Shown: piece after piece, positions 7,523 through 15,651 of the stretch
How the letters are laid out: each line of letters opens with the position of its first letter
Numbering within the stretch: position 1 is the first letter of the stretch
From: JAZKHT01 sp040385245
GTDB taxonomy: Bacteria > Pseudomonadota > Alphaproteobacteria > Rhodobacterales > Rhodobacteraceae
Length of the DNA: 64,000 nt
Direction: 5' to 3'
Assembly (NCBI GenBank): GCA_040385245.1
Contig: JAZKHT010000001.1
Span: 830,639-894,638 of the forward strand
Made by a program: the position numbers and the translations under genes
The notes under the pieces: model-generated
Told to the model about the DNA's origin: nothing
What the model saw: only the letters and a program-made list of their open reading frames with translations
Databases searched by the model: none

Positions 7523-9421
7523 ATGCCAGCAGCAACATTAATCCCGCAAGCGATCAAACTGATTTACCCTGGCCAGACCATGACGCAAGAAGGCTGGTAC
7601 GTCTCAAATTGGAATGCCGGCCAGACCAGCAATATGGCCTGGTCTACGGATAACGCGTACATCAACTCGTTGGGCGCAATGGAGCTCAAGCTCGGCGCTG
7701 CCCCTGCGGGCTCGACGCGCCCCTTTATCGGCGGCGAGGTGGCCTCGGTCGAGACAGCCTCCACAGGGACCTGGACCTGGACCACGCAGGTGCCGGAGTT
7801 GGTGAGTGGGACCGTCTATGGACTCTTCGCCTACCGGGCCGATCACTTCAACCAGCCCTGGATCGAGTTCGACATGGAGTTCCTTGGATGTGACGCCGGG
7901 GATTTCGACGGGGACGGTGACATCGACGTCACGAAGGTCCGGCTCAACATCCACATGGAATATGTAGATGCGAGCGGTCAGACCAAGAAGATCAGCCTTG
8001 AGGAACTGAACGGCTGGAAGCCAGTCATCGTGGACCTGGGGTTCGACGCGACCGAGGGGTTCCACACTTACGACATCGTCGTGACCGCCTCCGAGGCGAT
8101 TTTCCTCGTAGACGGGGCCGTGGTGGGACGCTTCGACGCCACCCACATGGGCGGGGTTTGGACCTCCGGGGAGATGAAGGGCTTCACCAACCTCTGGTGC
8201 GTGGATCCGTCCCTTGGGTCTTGGGCTGGCGCCTACGCGGGCGAGACAGTTGTGGCCACGGTGTCATCCTGCGACGTGCGGCCGGGTGATCTGGGCGAGT
8301 TCGGGTCACCCCTGTCGGGTCTCGTGATCGAGGGCACCACCGGAGACGACGTCCTCAACGGGACCGACGACGACGATGTGCTCAACGGCCACGCTGGCAA
8401 CGACACCCTCGAAGGTGGGTTGGGCCATGACAAGCTCAATGGCGGAGACGGCGATGACACCCTCAGCCTGGATGCTGGTAACAACATTCTCGACGGTGGA
8501 GCGGGCCTCGACTGGGTGCGGGTGTTTGGATCAGGCGCAGCCACCATCGATCTCGCGGTAAGCACGGCGCAGGACACGGGCTACGGTTCCGCCAGGCTGC
8601 AGAACATCGAGAACGCTTGGGGCGGCTCTGGAGCTGACACGCTCTCCGGGACCGAGGGCGCCAACACCTTGTACGGTGAGAGTGGCCATGACGTGCTCCA
8701 GGGCCGAGGTGGGAATGACAGGCTGAAGGGCGGCGGTGGCGATGACGCTCTTGACGGAGGCCTGGGCAACGACCAGCTCGTTGGAGAGGAGGGAAACGAC
8801 ACCTTCATCATGGACGCCGGCGACGATACGATGGACGGAGGCGAAGGCATCGATTGGCTGCGCGTCACCGGCTCTGCCGCCGCGACCATCGATCTGGCCA
8901 AGACCACGGCTCAGGCTACGGGCTACGGCAGCGACATCATCCTGGGCATCGATAACGTTGTAGGTGGCTGGGGTGCCGACAAGCTCTACGGAGACGGTGG
9001 GGCCAACATCCTCCTCGGCAACGCGGGCAACGATCTTCTCCAGGGTCGCGCCGGAGCCGATACGCTGGTCGGCGGTGTTGGCCAGGACAAGCTTTACGGA
9101 GGCGCTGGTGACAGCGACTGCGATGTGTTCGTCTTCGTCTCAAAGGATGAGAGTGCGGTGGGCACCAAGCGCGATACGATCTACGACTTCGTGTCGGGTA
9201 TCGATGACATCGATCTGAGTGGGATAGATGCGAACAGCCGCACGAGCGGCGACGACGTGTTCGAGTTCAGCGGAACCACGACACAAGCCCATTCCGTGTG
9301 GTATACGGCTGGCCGTGGCGAGGTCATCGTCCGCGGTGACGTCAACGGCGACGGAAGAGTAGACTTCGAAATCCGGGTCGTAGGGGTGAGCGCCCTGACG
9401 GCGGGCGACTTCTGGCTATGA
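7523..9421 (+). CDS. RTX protein with GH16-type glycanase domain (ExsH-like)
   Basis: 632 residues in two parts. Residues about 20-250 look like a GH16 beta-jelly-roll glycoside hydrolase with the catalytic pattern E115-x-D117-x-E119 in WIEFDMEF, followed by an inserted calcium-loop-like GDFDGDGDID. Residues about 270-560 are glycine/aspartate nonapeptide RTX repeats (for example GNDTLEGGLGHDKLNGG). The C-terminus has GDVNGDGRVDFEI, as in type I secreted proteins, and there is no N-terminal signal peptide. Secreted GH16-RTX enzymes such as ExsH of Sinorhizobium shorten their own exopolysaccharide. The polysaccharide loci downstream support that role, but the substrate is inferred. Confidence 0.85.
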   Translation: MPAATLIPQAIKLIYPGQTMTQEGWYVSNWNAGQTSNMAWSTDNAYINSLGAMELKLGAAPAGSTRPFIGGEVASVETASTGTWTWTTQVPELVSGTVYGLFAYRADHFNQPWIEFDMEFLGCDAGDFDGDGDIDVTKVRLNIHMEYVDASGQTKKISLEELNGWKPVIVDLGFDATEGFHTYDIVVTASEAIFLVDGAVVGRFDATHMGGVWTSGEMKGFTNLWCVDPSLGSWAGAYAGETVVATVSSCDVRPGDLGEFGSPLSGLVIEGTTGDDVLNGTDDDDVLNGHAGNDTLEGGLGHDKLNGGDGDDTLSLDAGNNILDGGAGLDWVRVFGSGAATIDLAVSTAQDTGYGSARLQNIENAWGGSGADTLSGTEGANTLYGESGHDVLQGRGGNDRLKGGGGDDALDGGLGNDQLVGEEGNDTFIMDAGDDTMDGGEGIDWLRVTGSAAATIDLAKTTAQATGYGSDIILGIDNVVGGWGADKLYGDGGANILLGNAGNDLLQGRAGADTLVGGVGQDKLYGGAGDSDCDVFVFVSKDESAVGTKRDTIYDFVSGIDDIDLSGIDANSRTSGDDVFEFSGTTTQAHSVWYTAGRGEVIVRGDVNGDGRVDFEIRVVGVSALTAGDFWL

Positions 9422-9541
9422 TGGATTATGTTCCATTAACTAGGTAGCGAGACGCAGAAATCGTCCGGCGATCGAACGCGGGAAGATCAAGCCGGAGCAT
9501 CGGTCGCCCTCCGGCGTTGACACCGGCGTCACTCGGTCCAG

Positions 9542-9679
9542 TTTGCAAGGATCAGATCAACCGGTGGCGCCCTGGTCGCCAAGGGCTACGTCAAGGCCAC
9601 GGACGTCGAGCCGCTGATCGGCGCGGTCATGACCATCGGCTCCGTGGTCTGGTCGGTGACGGATAAGAAGGGGAGGTGA
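9542..9679 (+). pseudogene. Phage holin-like gene remnant
   Basis: The frame ending at 9679 reads RSTGGALVAKGYVKATDVEP, then LIGAVMTIGSVVWSVTDKK and stop. This resembles the C-terminal two-thirds of small phage or gene-transfer-agent holin-like proteins: a glycine-rich helix, an IGAV..GxVW helix and a basic end. No start codon or upstream helix is visible, so it is a fragment. The rest of 9422-9866 holds nothing else recognisable. The identification is from memory of the family. Confidence 0.4.
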
Positions 9680-9866
9680 AGATTTTTGCCTCACTCATGG
9701 ACTCCTATCTCCTTCGGACAAATTCGGGACCCGGACGCCTTAAGAAACAAAGATTCTAAGACCAAGTCGTGTCTCAAATCGCACCGCACTGAAAATCGCA
9801 CCTATCCTAGAAGTTGAAACAGGTTAAGCTTGGTTGGAGTGGGCGAACAAGCAGCGGAGCGAAACA

Positions 9867-10745
9867 TTGAAACCAGTCACCAAAGCCATCTTCCCCGTAG
9901 CCGGCCTAGGAACACGATTTCTTCCCGCAACAAAAGCCCAGCCCAAAGAAATGCTGCCGATTATCGACAAACCGCTGATCCAGTTCGCTGTTGAGGAAGC
10001 CATTGCGTCTGGCATAACCCAGCTCATCTTCGTAACGGGACGGACAAAGCGGTCCATAGCAGATCACTTTGATGCCAACCCGGAACTCGATCGCCTTTTG
10101 CGCAACAAGAAGCGGGCAGACATGGCTGACGAACTGCGCGACATCATTCCCAGTCACGTTACCTGTATCTACATCCGACAAGCAGAAGCATTGGGCCTTG
10201 GCCACGCAGTGGCTTGTGCCGCGCCGCTGATAAATGAAGATGAAGCTTTTGCTGTGATTCTGGCTGACGATCTGATGAAAGGGCAACCTCCAGTGTTGGC
10301 TCAAATGATCGAAGCTCATCAGATAAGTGGAAAAAGCGTTCTTGCCGTGAACACAGTGCCGCTGGAGGAAATCAGCAGTTACGGCGTCGTCGATGCAGAA
10401 GATCCTGGGCCGGGCCGTTCGGTGGACATTCGGGGAATTATTGAGAAGCCCGATCGCGAGGATGCACCTTCGAGCCTTGCCGTTGTGGGGCGGTATATTC
10501 TGGACGCCAGAATTATGAATATCTTAAAAAAGCAATCCCCAGGGCGTGGCGGGGAAATTCAGCTGACAGATGCCATTCGCAGCTTGATCCCGCTTTCGGG
10601 TGTGCAGGCTTACCATTACTTGGGCGAACGTTTCGACTGCGGGTCAAAAATTGGCTATCTCGAAGCAACTCTTGAAGAGGGACTGGCACATCCTGAATAC
10701 GGCCCTGCTCTGCGCCAACGATTGTCTCGTCTCCTTGCAAGCTAG
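9867..10745 (+). CDS. galU: UTP-glucose-1-phosphate uridylyltransferase
   Basis: Makes UDP-glucose from UTP and glucose-1-phosphate. The nucleotide-binding motif GLGTRFLPATKAQPKEML is intact, followed by the VEEAI, GLGHAV, VILADD and IIEKP segments of GalU. The frame is open from a TTG at 9834, but the TTG at 9867 gives the family's usual N-terminus (MKPVTKAIFPVAG) and has GGAG 7 bases upstream. Length is then 292 residues, normal. It is convergent with the next gene, the two stops sharing CTAG. It probably feeds the glucan and EPS loci downstream. Confidence 0.93.
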   Translation: MKPVTKAIFPVAGLGTRFLPATKAQPKEMLPIIDKPLIQFAVEEAIASGITQLIFVTGRTKRSIADHFDANPELDRLLRNKKRADMADELRDIIPSHVTCIYIRQAEALGLGHAVACAAPLINEDEAFAVILADDLMKGQPPVLAQMIEAHQISGKSVLAVNTVPLEEISSYGVVDAEDPGPGRSVDIRGIIEKPDREDAPSSLAVVGRYILDARIMNILKKQSPGRGGEIQLTDAIRSLIPLSGVQAYHYLGERFDCGSKIGYLEATLEEGLAHPEYGPALRQRLSRLLAS

Positions 10746-11179
10746 GCCGTTGAACCCCGTCGCCGAAACATGGAAAGGATGTTGCGTCCATCAGCATGCG
10801 TATACGTGACATCGCTCATCAACATGACGATGAGCGGTAGCCCCATACCTCCCTCTGGTAACCCTTCCAAAGTCTCGATGTCGAATGAAAATCCATCAAT
10901 CTGAGCCGCTTCAAGCAATCCTGGTGGAATCGATTTACCGCGGTCCGAAACAATGAGTTGCACACCATCTGGATGGCGCACGAGACACACCTCGATCTGC
11001 CCTGGACCATCACCGTACCCATGGCGAATTATGTTTGTTAATACTTCCACCAAGGCCAATTCTACGTCGGATGCGTGGTCTTCACCCAAAACGGACTGCG
11101 CCGCATGATGCACAGAGACAGCAACATCAGTAATTGCATCCATTTCGGCACGTAGAGACCAGGTTTGCTCGTTTGCCAT
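10742..11179 (-). CDS. RsbW-like ATP-binding serine kinase / anti-sigma factor
   Basis: 145 residues of a GHKL ATPase domain. The N box is VEVLTNIIRHGYGDG, the G1-like box VSDRGKSIPPG, and a glycine-rich G2 segment (GLPEGGMGLPLIVM) follows. In partner switching such proteins phosphorylate a STAS antagonist and bind a sigma factor or output protein. It is last in the operon SpoIIE phosphatase - STAS - kinase, with a 12-base gap to the STAS gene. Its target is not in view, because no sigma-factor gene is adjacent. Confidence 0.87.
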   Translation of the reverse strand: MANEQTWSLRAEMDAITDVAVSVHHAAQSVLGEDHASDVELALVEVLTNIIRHGYGDGPGQIEVCLVRHPDGVQLIVSDRGKSIPPGLLEAAQIDGFSFDIETLEGLPEGGMGLPLIVMLMSDVTYTHADGRNILSMFRRRGSTA

Positions 11180-11191
11180 GATGCACTCGAC

Positions 11192-11530
11192 CTATCCTTC
11201 CAGCTTAGCGACGGCCTCGTCGATCGATGCATGCAAAGAAAACACCTTGTCCATTCGCGTCAGTGCGAAGAGTCGCTGGACCGCGCCGTGTGCGCCCACA
11301 ATAGCAATCCGGCCACTCGCTCCAAGTAGTTTAAGACTTGAAACCAACGCGCTCAGTCCCGAACTATCCATGAAATTTGCGGCACCGATGTCGATCGCGA
11401 TAAGTTTGTGACCCTCGTTGATCTGGGTAGCAATGGCATCACGCAGCATCGGAGCCTTGGCCGCATCAAGACGCTGCTCGTCGATGACAAGAACGAGAAC
11501 CTGATTACGCAACTCTTGCGAAATGTTCAT
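11192..11530 (-). CDS. STAS-domain anti-sigma factor antagonist
   Basis: 112 residues of one STAS domain (RsbV/SpoIIAA type). The phosphorylatable serine region is present as AANFMDSSGLSALVSSLK, followed by GRIAIVGAHGAVQRLF. It overlaps the phosphatase gene by 26 bases, so translation is coupled. Known role: when dephosphorylated it captures the RsbW-like kinase and frees the output protein. Confidence 0.9.
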   Translation of the reverse strand: MNISQELRNQVLVLVIDEQRLDAAKAPMLRDAIATQINEGHKLIAIDIGAANFMDSSGLSALVSSLKLLGASGRIAIVGAHGAVQRLFALTRMDKVFSLHASIDEAVAKLEG

Positions 11531-13457
11531 TTTCCGTAGCCTCCAAGATCAAAACGGTCACGTCATCTTCAAAGTTTTCCGAAGCCCGCCAGTTTTTGAG
11601 TGTTCCAAGGAGCGTCGCAAGCATGTCATCTGTCGAAAGGCTCGCCCAGCCGTTTACGCACGCCAGAAGTCGTTCCTCCGAAAAAGCTTGACCCGAAGGG
11701 TTTTCTGCTTCTGTCAGACCGTCCGAATAGACCATCAAACGGTCTCCCGGCTTAAACGCAAAGTGCACTTCGTCATAACGTGCACTATTCATAACTCCGA
11801 CTGGAAGGCCTCCGTCGCCGATTTGTTCCACTTCGCCGCTCTGTCGCATCAACAGAGGCGGGGGATGACCAGCTTGAATAAGAACGCCATGTCCGGCTTC
11901 AGGGTTCAATGCGCCCAGCACCATCGTAAAAAAGGGGAGATGCTCGGGCCAGTCCTGGTTAATCTTTTCTGCCGTGTCAGCCAGCGTTTCCCCACTTTGT
12001 CGACGCAACACTGCCTGGGTCAAGTTGCAGTGCGACGCTACTGAGACCAGTGCCGCCCCAGCGCCATGGCCCGCAACATCGACGTGAAAGAAATGCACGG
12101 TGCCATTTGGCTGACGCAGAACGTCATAAGTGTCCCCAGAGATGAAATGGGAGGGACGCAGTAGGCCGGCGAACTTGACGCCACCCAAACGGGCGGAAGG
12201 GGGAAGCAATGCTTCCTGAACGGAGGCCGCAGCTTCCATGTCCAGTTTTAGCTGCCTATAAGCAGACTTCAAACGGCCGTGCATTGCCAGCCGCTCCTCT
12301 TGTAGGCGTGCCCGACGCACTGCGTTCGCTTTGAAAACACGCAGCGCATCAGCCATTATGCCGACTTCGTCCTTCTGTGTGTAGGCAGGCAGCGGTGTGT
12401 CCAAATCACCTTCAGCCAAACGCAACATGCTTGAACGCAGTGCCTCAAGTGGGCGGACAATACGCTTCAGCACGGTGCGTAGCCCAACTGCGACTGCAGC
12501 TAAACCCAACAGCAAATATCCAACCCACCAAAGAAGCCTGCTCAAGGCGACCGTCTGGGCATGCTCCAAGCGGCTGCGGGAGTAGATAAAAAGGGCATCC
12601 TGCAAGATTGCGCCGGTAACAGCCAGCTTCTTGGCCTGCGCCTGCCAGGCTGCGGCAATTTCTGCTGGAGGAACGGCTTGTCCCGTGAATGCAAGAACCT
12701 GTTTCTCGGCAGGACGGTAATCGTTCTCGTACAGTTGAACAATTTCAGCCACTGCTGATGTAATCTGCATATCTTGGATCAACGGCTGGTCCCTGAGTAG
12801 CTCGGCAGCCAGATCAGAGCGGTTTCCGATGCCCTCGGCCTGCGATCGAACCGGGACGAGGTGCGGTCCAGGTCTGCTCAGTGTCAGACGTTGCACAAGA
12901 GCACGGTTCTGCGAAAGCATTTCCATGAGAATATTGGTATATCTTCGCAACTGGAAGGCAACAGCGGTTTCCTGATCGGCGGGCTGTTCCTGGGCGAGCA
13001 ACGCCAGACGTAAAGTGTTCAGTTCTCTAACCAAAATTGCATAGGCTGCAAAAATTTGCGCTCCCTGACCGGCACGCATGTCCAAGGCTCCGGCGCTGGC
13101 CACTTCAGCCAGTTGCCGCGCAACTGCGAGCCGTTCGACCACACCGTCCAGTTGTGTTACATTTTCCAATGCCCCCATGGAATTCAGCGTTTTGCGGGCA
13201 TCTTTAAGTACGTCTTCCGGTTCTTGCCCTGCTAGAACTCCTGCACGGTCCGTTGTGATTGACAAATAGGTGTTCAGACGTTCTTCCGCCACTGCAACAG
13301 AAGCACGCGCCAACTGTTCACGTGCCAAGTTGGAATTTGCGAGATTTACCGCGCTTTCATAATCCCGAAAGGAAATCAAAATCTCCATGGCTATGGCAAC
13401 AAAAAGGGCAACTCCCAGTAAGGCAAAGAGAGCTGTAAGCGTGCTTCGGATGGTCAT
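11505..13457 (-). CDS. Membrane-bound SpoIIE/RsbU-type PP2C phosphatase with HAMP domain
   Basis: 650 residues. There is a membrane helix at about 8-29, a long helical periplasmic sensor region (30-305), a second membrane helix at 308-328, HAMP at 329-382 and a PP2C-like SpoIIE domain at 425-645. The metal-binding acidic residues are visible in SGDTYDV, FHVDVAGHGAG, VYSDGLTEAE and EDDVTVLIL. It should sense an envelope or external signal and dephosphorylate the STAS partner encoded next. It starts the operon; 235 bases separate it from the divergent GAF gene. Confidence 0.93.
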   Translation of the reverse strand: MTIRSTLTALFALLGVALFVAIAMEILISFRDYESAVNLANSNLAREQLARASVAVAEERLNTYLSITTDRAGVLAGQEPEDVLKDARKTLNSMGALENVTQLDGVVERLAVARQLAEVASAGALDMRAGQGAQIFAAYAILVRELNTLRLALLAQEQPADQETAVAFQLRRYTNILMEMLSQNRALVQRLTLSRPGPHLVPVRSQAEGIGNRSDLAAELLRDQPLIQDMQITSAVAEIVQLYENDYRPAEKQVLAFTGQAVPPAEIAAAWQAQAKKLAVTGAILQDALFIYSRSRLEHAQTVALSRLLWWVGYLLLGLAAVAVGLRTVLKRIVRPLEALRSSMLRLAEGDLDTPLPAYTQKDEVGIMADALRVFKANAVRRARLQEERLAMHGRLKSAYRQLKLDMEAAASVQEALLPPSARLGGVKFAGLLRPSHFISGDTYDVLRQPNGTVHFFHVDVAGHGAGAALVSVASHCNLTQAVLRRQSGETLADTAEKINQDWPEHLPFFTMVLGALNPEAGHGVLIQAGHPPPLLMRQSGEVEQIGDGGLPVGVMNSARYDEVHFAFKPGDRLMVYSDGLTEAENPSGQAFSEERLLACVNGWASLSTDDMLATLLGTLKNWRASENFEDDVTVLILEATENEHFARVA

Positions 13458-13692
13458 TCGACAATACGTCTTTGTGTTGGTCGCTGGCTTACGCCAGGGA
13501 AATCAGCGAAGAGAGCCGTGTACGCCTTGTTTTTGATTGCCACACCTACGCACCTTTAACCAGAAGTAAATCAGAGCTTCGACGAAGCGAAAGGCCGCCA
13601 TGATCCGCCCTGCAACCAGCCATCATCACCTGTTCAAGACCTCCGAAGCAAGCTAAGAAGACTTCACATAAAGGAAGGACTGGCATCAAATC

Positions 13693-14193
13693 ATGGTAGA
13701 CGATGCCGATGAGCGGGAGTTCGAACGCCTTCGTGCCCTGCAGGAAACCGGGATTCTGGATGCTGCGGCGCCGGAATTTGAAGAGGTCGTTAAACGTGCC
13801 AAGGAACAGTTTGACGTTCCGATCGCCTTGGTGACCCTGATAGATCGGACTGTACAGATCTTGAAGACACGCATTGGCCTCGACGTCGAAAGCACACCAC
13901 GAGCTTGGGCTTTCTGCGATTACACCATCCGCGCCAATGATGTGTTTGTCGTGCCAGACGCACACTTAGACAGCCGCTTCGCATCCAACCCGCTAGTGAC
14001 CGGCCCCCCATTCATACGGTTTTATGCCGGGGCTCCGCTAACATATTTGGAGGACGTACGCTTGGGCGCTCTCTGCCTGATTGCACCAACCCCTCGCGAT
14101 TTTTCCCTCGGTGACAAAGCAGAGCTCGCCGCTCTCGCGGACGAAATTACCGCCTTGATCGCCCAACGCGAATTTCGTGACCTGAAACTTTAG
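13693..14193 (+). CDS. GAF-domain protein
   Basis: 166 residues covering a single GAF domain of the type found before diguanylate cyclases and kinases: ERLRALQETGILDAAAPEFE, VALVTLIDR-like strand, FCDYTI, DSRFASNPLVTGPPFIRFYAGAPL and LGALCLI. No output domain is attached, so it would act through a partner. It is divergent from the phosphatase gene, and its end overlaps the DUF3131 gene tail by 4 bases on the opposite strand. Ligand unknown. Confidence 0.85.
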   Translation: MVDDADEREFERLRALQETGILDAAAPEFEEVVKRAKEQFDVPIALVTLIDRTVQILKTRIGLDVESTPRAWAFCDYTIRANDVFVVPDAHLDSRFASNPLVTGPPFIRFYAGAPLTYLEDVRLGALCLIAPTPRDFSLGDKAELAALADEITALIAQREFRDLKL

Positions 14194-15551
14194 CCAGGTC
14201 TCGGCAGGCAACGCGACCGAGCATGATCTTCGCTGCGTGACCATGTCGTACTGACCTTCTGTGGACGCACGAGCGGACCCGTCTCTTTGAAAAGTAAAGT
14301 TTCCAAAATTATGCCGTTATTATTGGCCGTACGGGTTTCAATAGCACCTCGTCCGTCTTCATAGACACCTTCGTAAAACCCACCTGCCGGATCATAGTGA
14401 GTGCGGACGTGGTCAAAGAGAATGTCCGTGTAGTGGGTTTTCCAGAGCGCCCAGAGACCAAGTGCGCCCTTTGTCGCGACGCCGGATTGCTCAGGCACAA
14501 GTGTGCCGGTTTCCGTGATCGTGGCCCAAGGTATCCCATCACTGAACAGCGTGTCGTATACGAAATACGGCGCTTCGGACAATTGATGTTCGGTTCTTGC
14601 GGTCAAAATGCCTGTTGTTTTGTACCGACGGGCTTGCGCTTCATAGACGTTGTTCGCAGCAGGAATAATCCAGCGTGTATCGTCAGAAGCCGCAAGTGCG
14701 TCCCAGCCAAATTCCAGCCCGAGCAAAGCATAGCTTTCTGTCACAACGTAATTGTGCGCTCCAAGAACGCGGGGATCCCTGCTATCGTATGGCACTTCCA
14801 CATCATACAACCATAAGGTTGCGGCTGGAGCGGCACGCTTCGCTTCCGTAACGTCGAAACCCCACAGACTGAATCCCAGCGCTGCATACTCCTCGTAACC
14901 AAGGCGCCCCTCCTGCAGATGGCGCGTTGCACCGTCTTCGGCAATTGCCGTCCCATACAGCACACCCGGTGAAACCACGATTTTGCACATGTTCCAGCGT
15001 CGAATCGCGCGAGCGATGGTCTCCCCAAACTCGGGGTGGCGCTGCTCGACGATCTTAAGCCAGATCAGCAAACGCCCCATATCGATAGCTGAGCACCCGA
15101 TTTCACCGGGATTATTGCGGTAATCCGCAGGATCGGCAGTGGCCGTGTTGTAGACCTTGTTCGGGCATTCTTGCCGGAAAAGTTGCAGATGCTGGATTGT
15201 GCTCAAGGCAGTGCTCAGTCGCTGATCCGTCTCCACGGCATCTATGAGCCCGAGCTCGTCTGCCGAGACGACCGCAGCTAGGTATGAGGCCATGTCCCAA
15301 AGTGTAGCGGAAGGAAATGCATTGACTGCGTTAGCAAGTCCCGTATCGGGTTGAACGTTCTTCGCAAAATACGCCCAAGCAATGCGCGCCATCTCTCGTT
15401 CCGCTGGAGTTAGTTCGCCAGACCGTGGGATGCTCAGCTCGGTAGCTTCGGAGAGCGCACGCCGTGGCAGGTTCCCATCGGCAAAAAGAGGTGCCGCCGT
15501 CGCAGCGCACAATACCGTCATTGCAAAACCATAATAATGCGGGTTGTTCAT
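14190..15551 (-). CDS. DUF3131-domain exported protein (copy 1)
   Basis: 453 residues with an N-terminal signal peptide ending near APLFADG. The rest is a DUF3131-type alpha/alpha-barrel-like domain: AWAYFAKNVQPDTGL, ATLWDMASYLAA, LGLID, AIDMGRLLIWLK, RRWNMC, GYEEYAALGFSLWGFDV and a C-terminal GGFYEG. This is one of three related proteins in 5.5 kb (also 15652-17163 and 18426-19742). The fold suggests a carbohydrate-active or substrate-binding role in the periplasm. The function is not established; the neighbouring GT2 synthase suggests glucan processing. Confidence 0.82.
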   Translation of the reverse strand: MNNPHYYGFAMTVLCAATAAPLFADGNLPRRALSEATELSIPRSGELTPAEREMARIAWAYFAKNVQPDTGLANAVNAFPSATLWDMASYLAAVVSADELGLIDAVETDQRLSTALSTIQHLQLFRQECPNKVYNTATADPADYRNNPGEIGCSAIDMGRLLIWLKIVEQRHPEFGETIARAIRRWNMCKIVVSPGVLYGTAIAEDGATRHLQEGRLGYEEYAALGFSLWGFDVTEAKRAAPAATLWLYDVEVPYDSRDPRVLGAHNYVVTESYALLGLEFGWDALAASDDTRWIIPAANNVYEAQARRYKTTGILTARTEHQLSEAPYFVYDTLFSDGIPWATITETGTLVPEQSGVATKGALGLWALWKTHYTDILFDHVRTHYDPAGGFYEGVYEDGRGAIETRTANNNGIILETLLFKETGPLVRPQKVSTTWSRSEDHARSRCLPRPG

Positions 15552-15651
15552 GCGGCGCTATCCTCAGATTATGGTTCGGAAAGGTATATTTGCTAAGCTA
15601 GTTTGGCAGTTCACGTGCGACAAGCAAACACAGGATGCAGGCAACCGGTTT

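Noticed and set aside
8335..9120. Repetitive GGxGxDxLxGG coding DNA considered as a CRISPR or tandem DNA repeat
   Set aside because: The periodicity is nine codons of RTX protein repeat with variable DNA sequence; there are no spacers.
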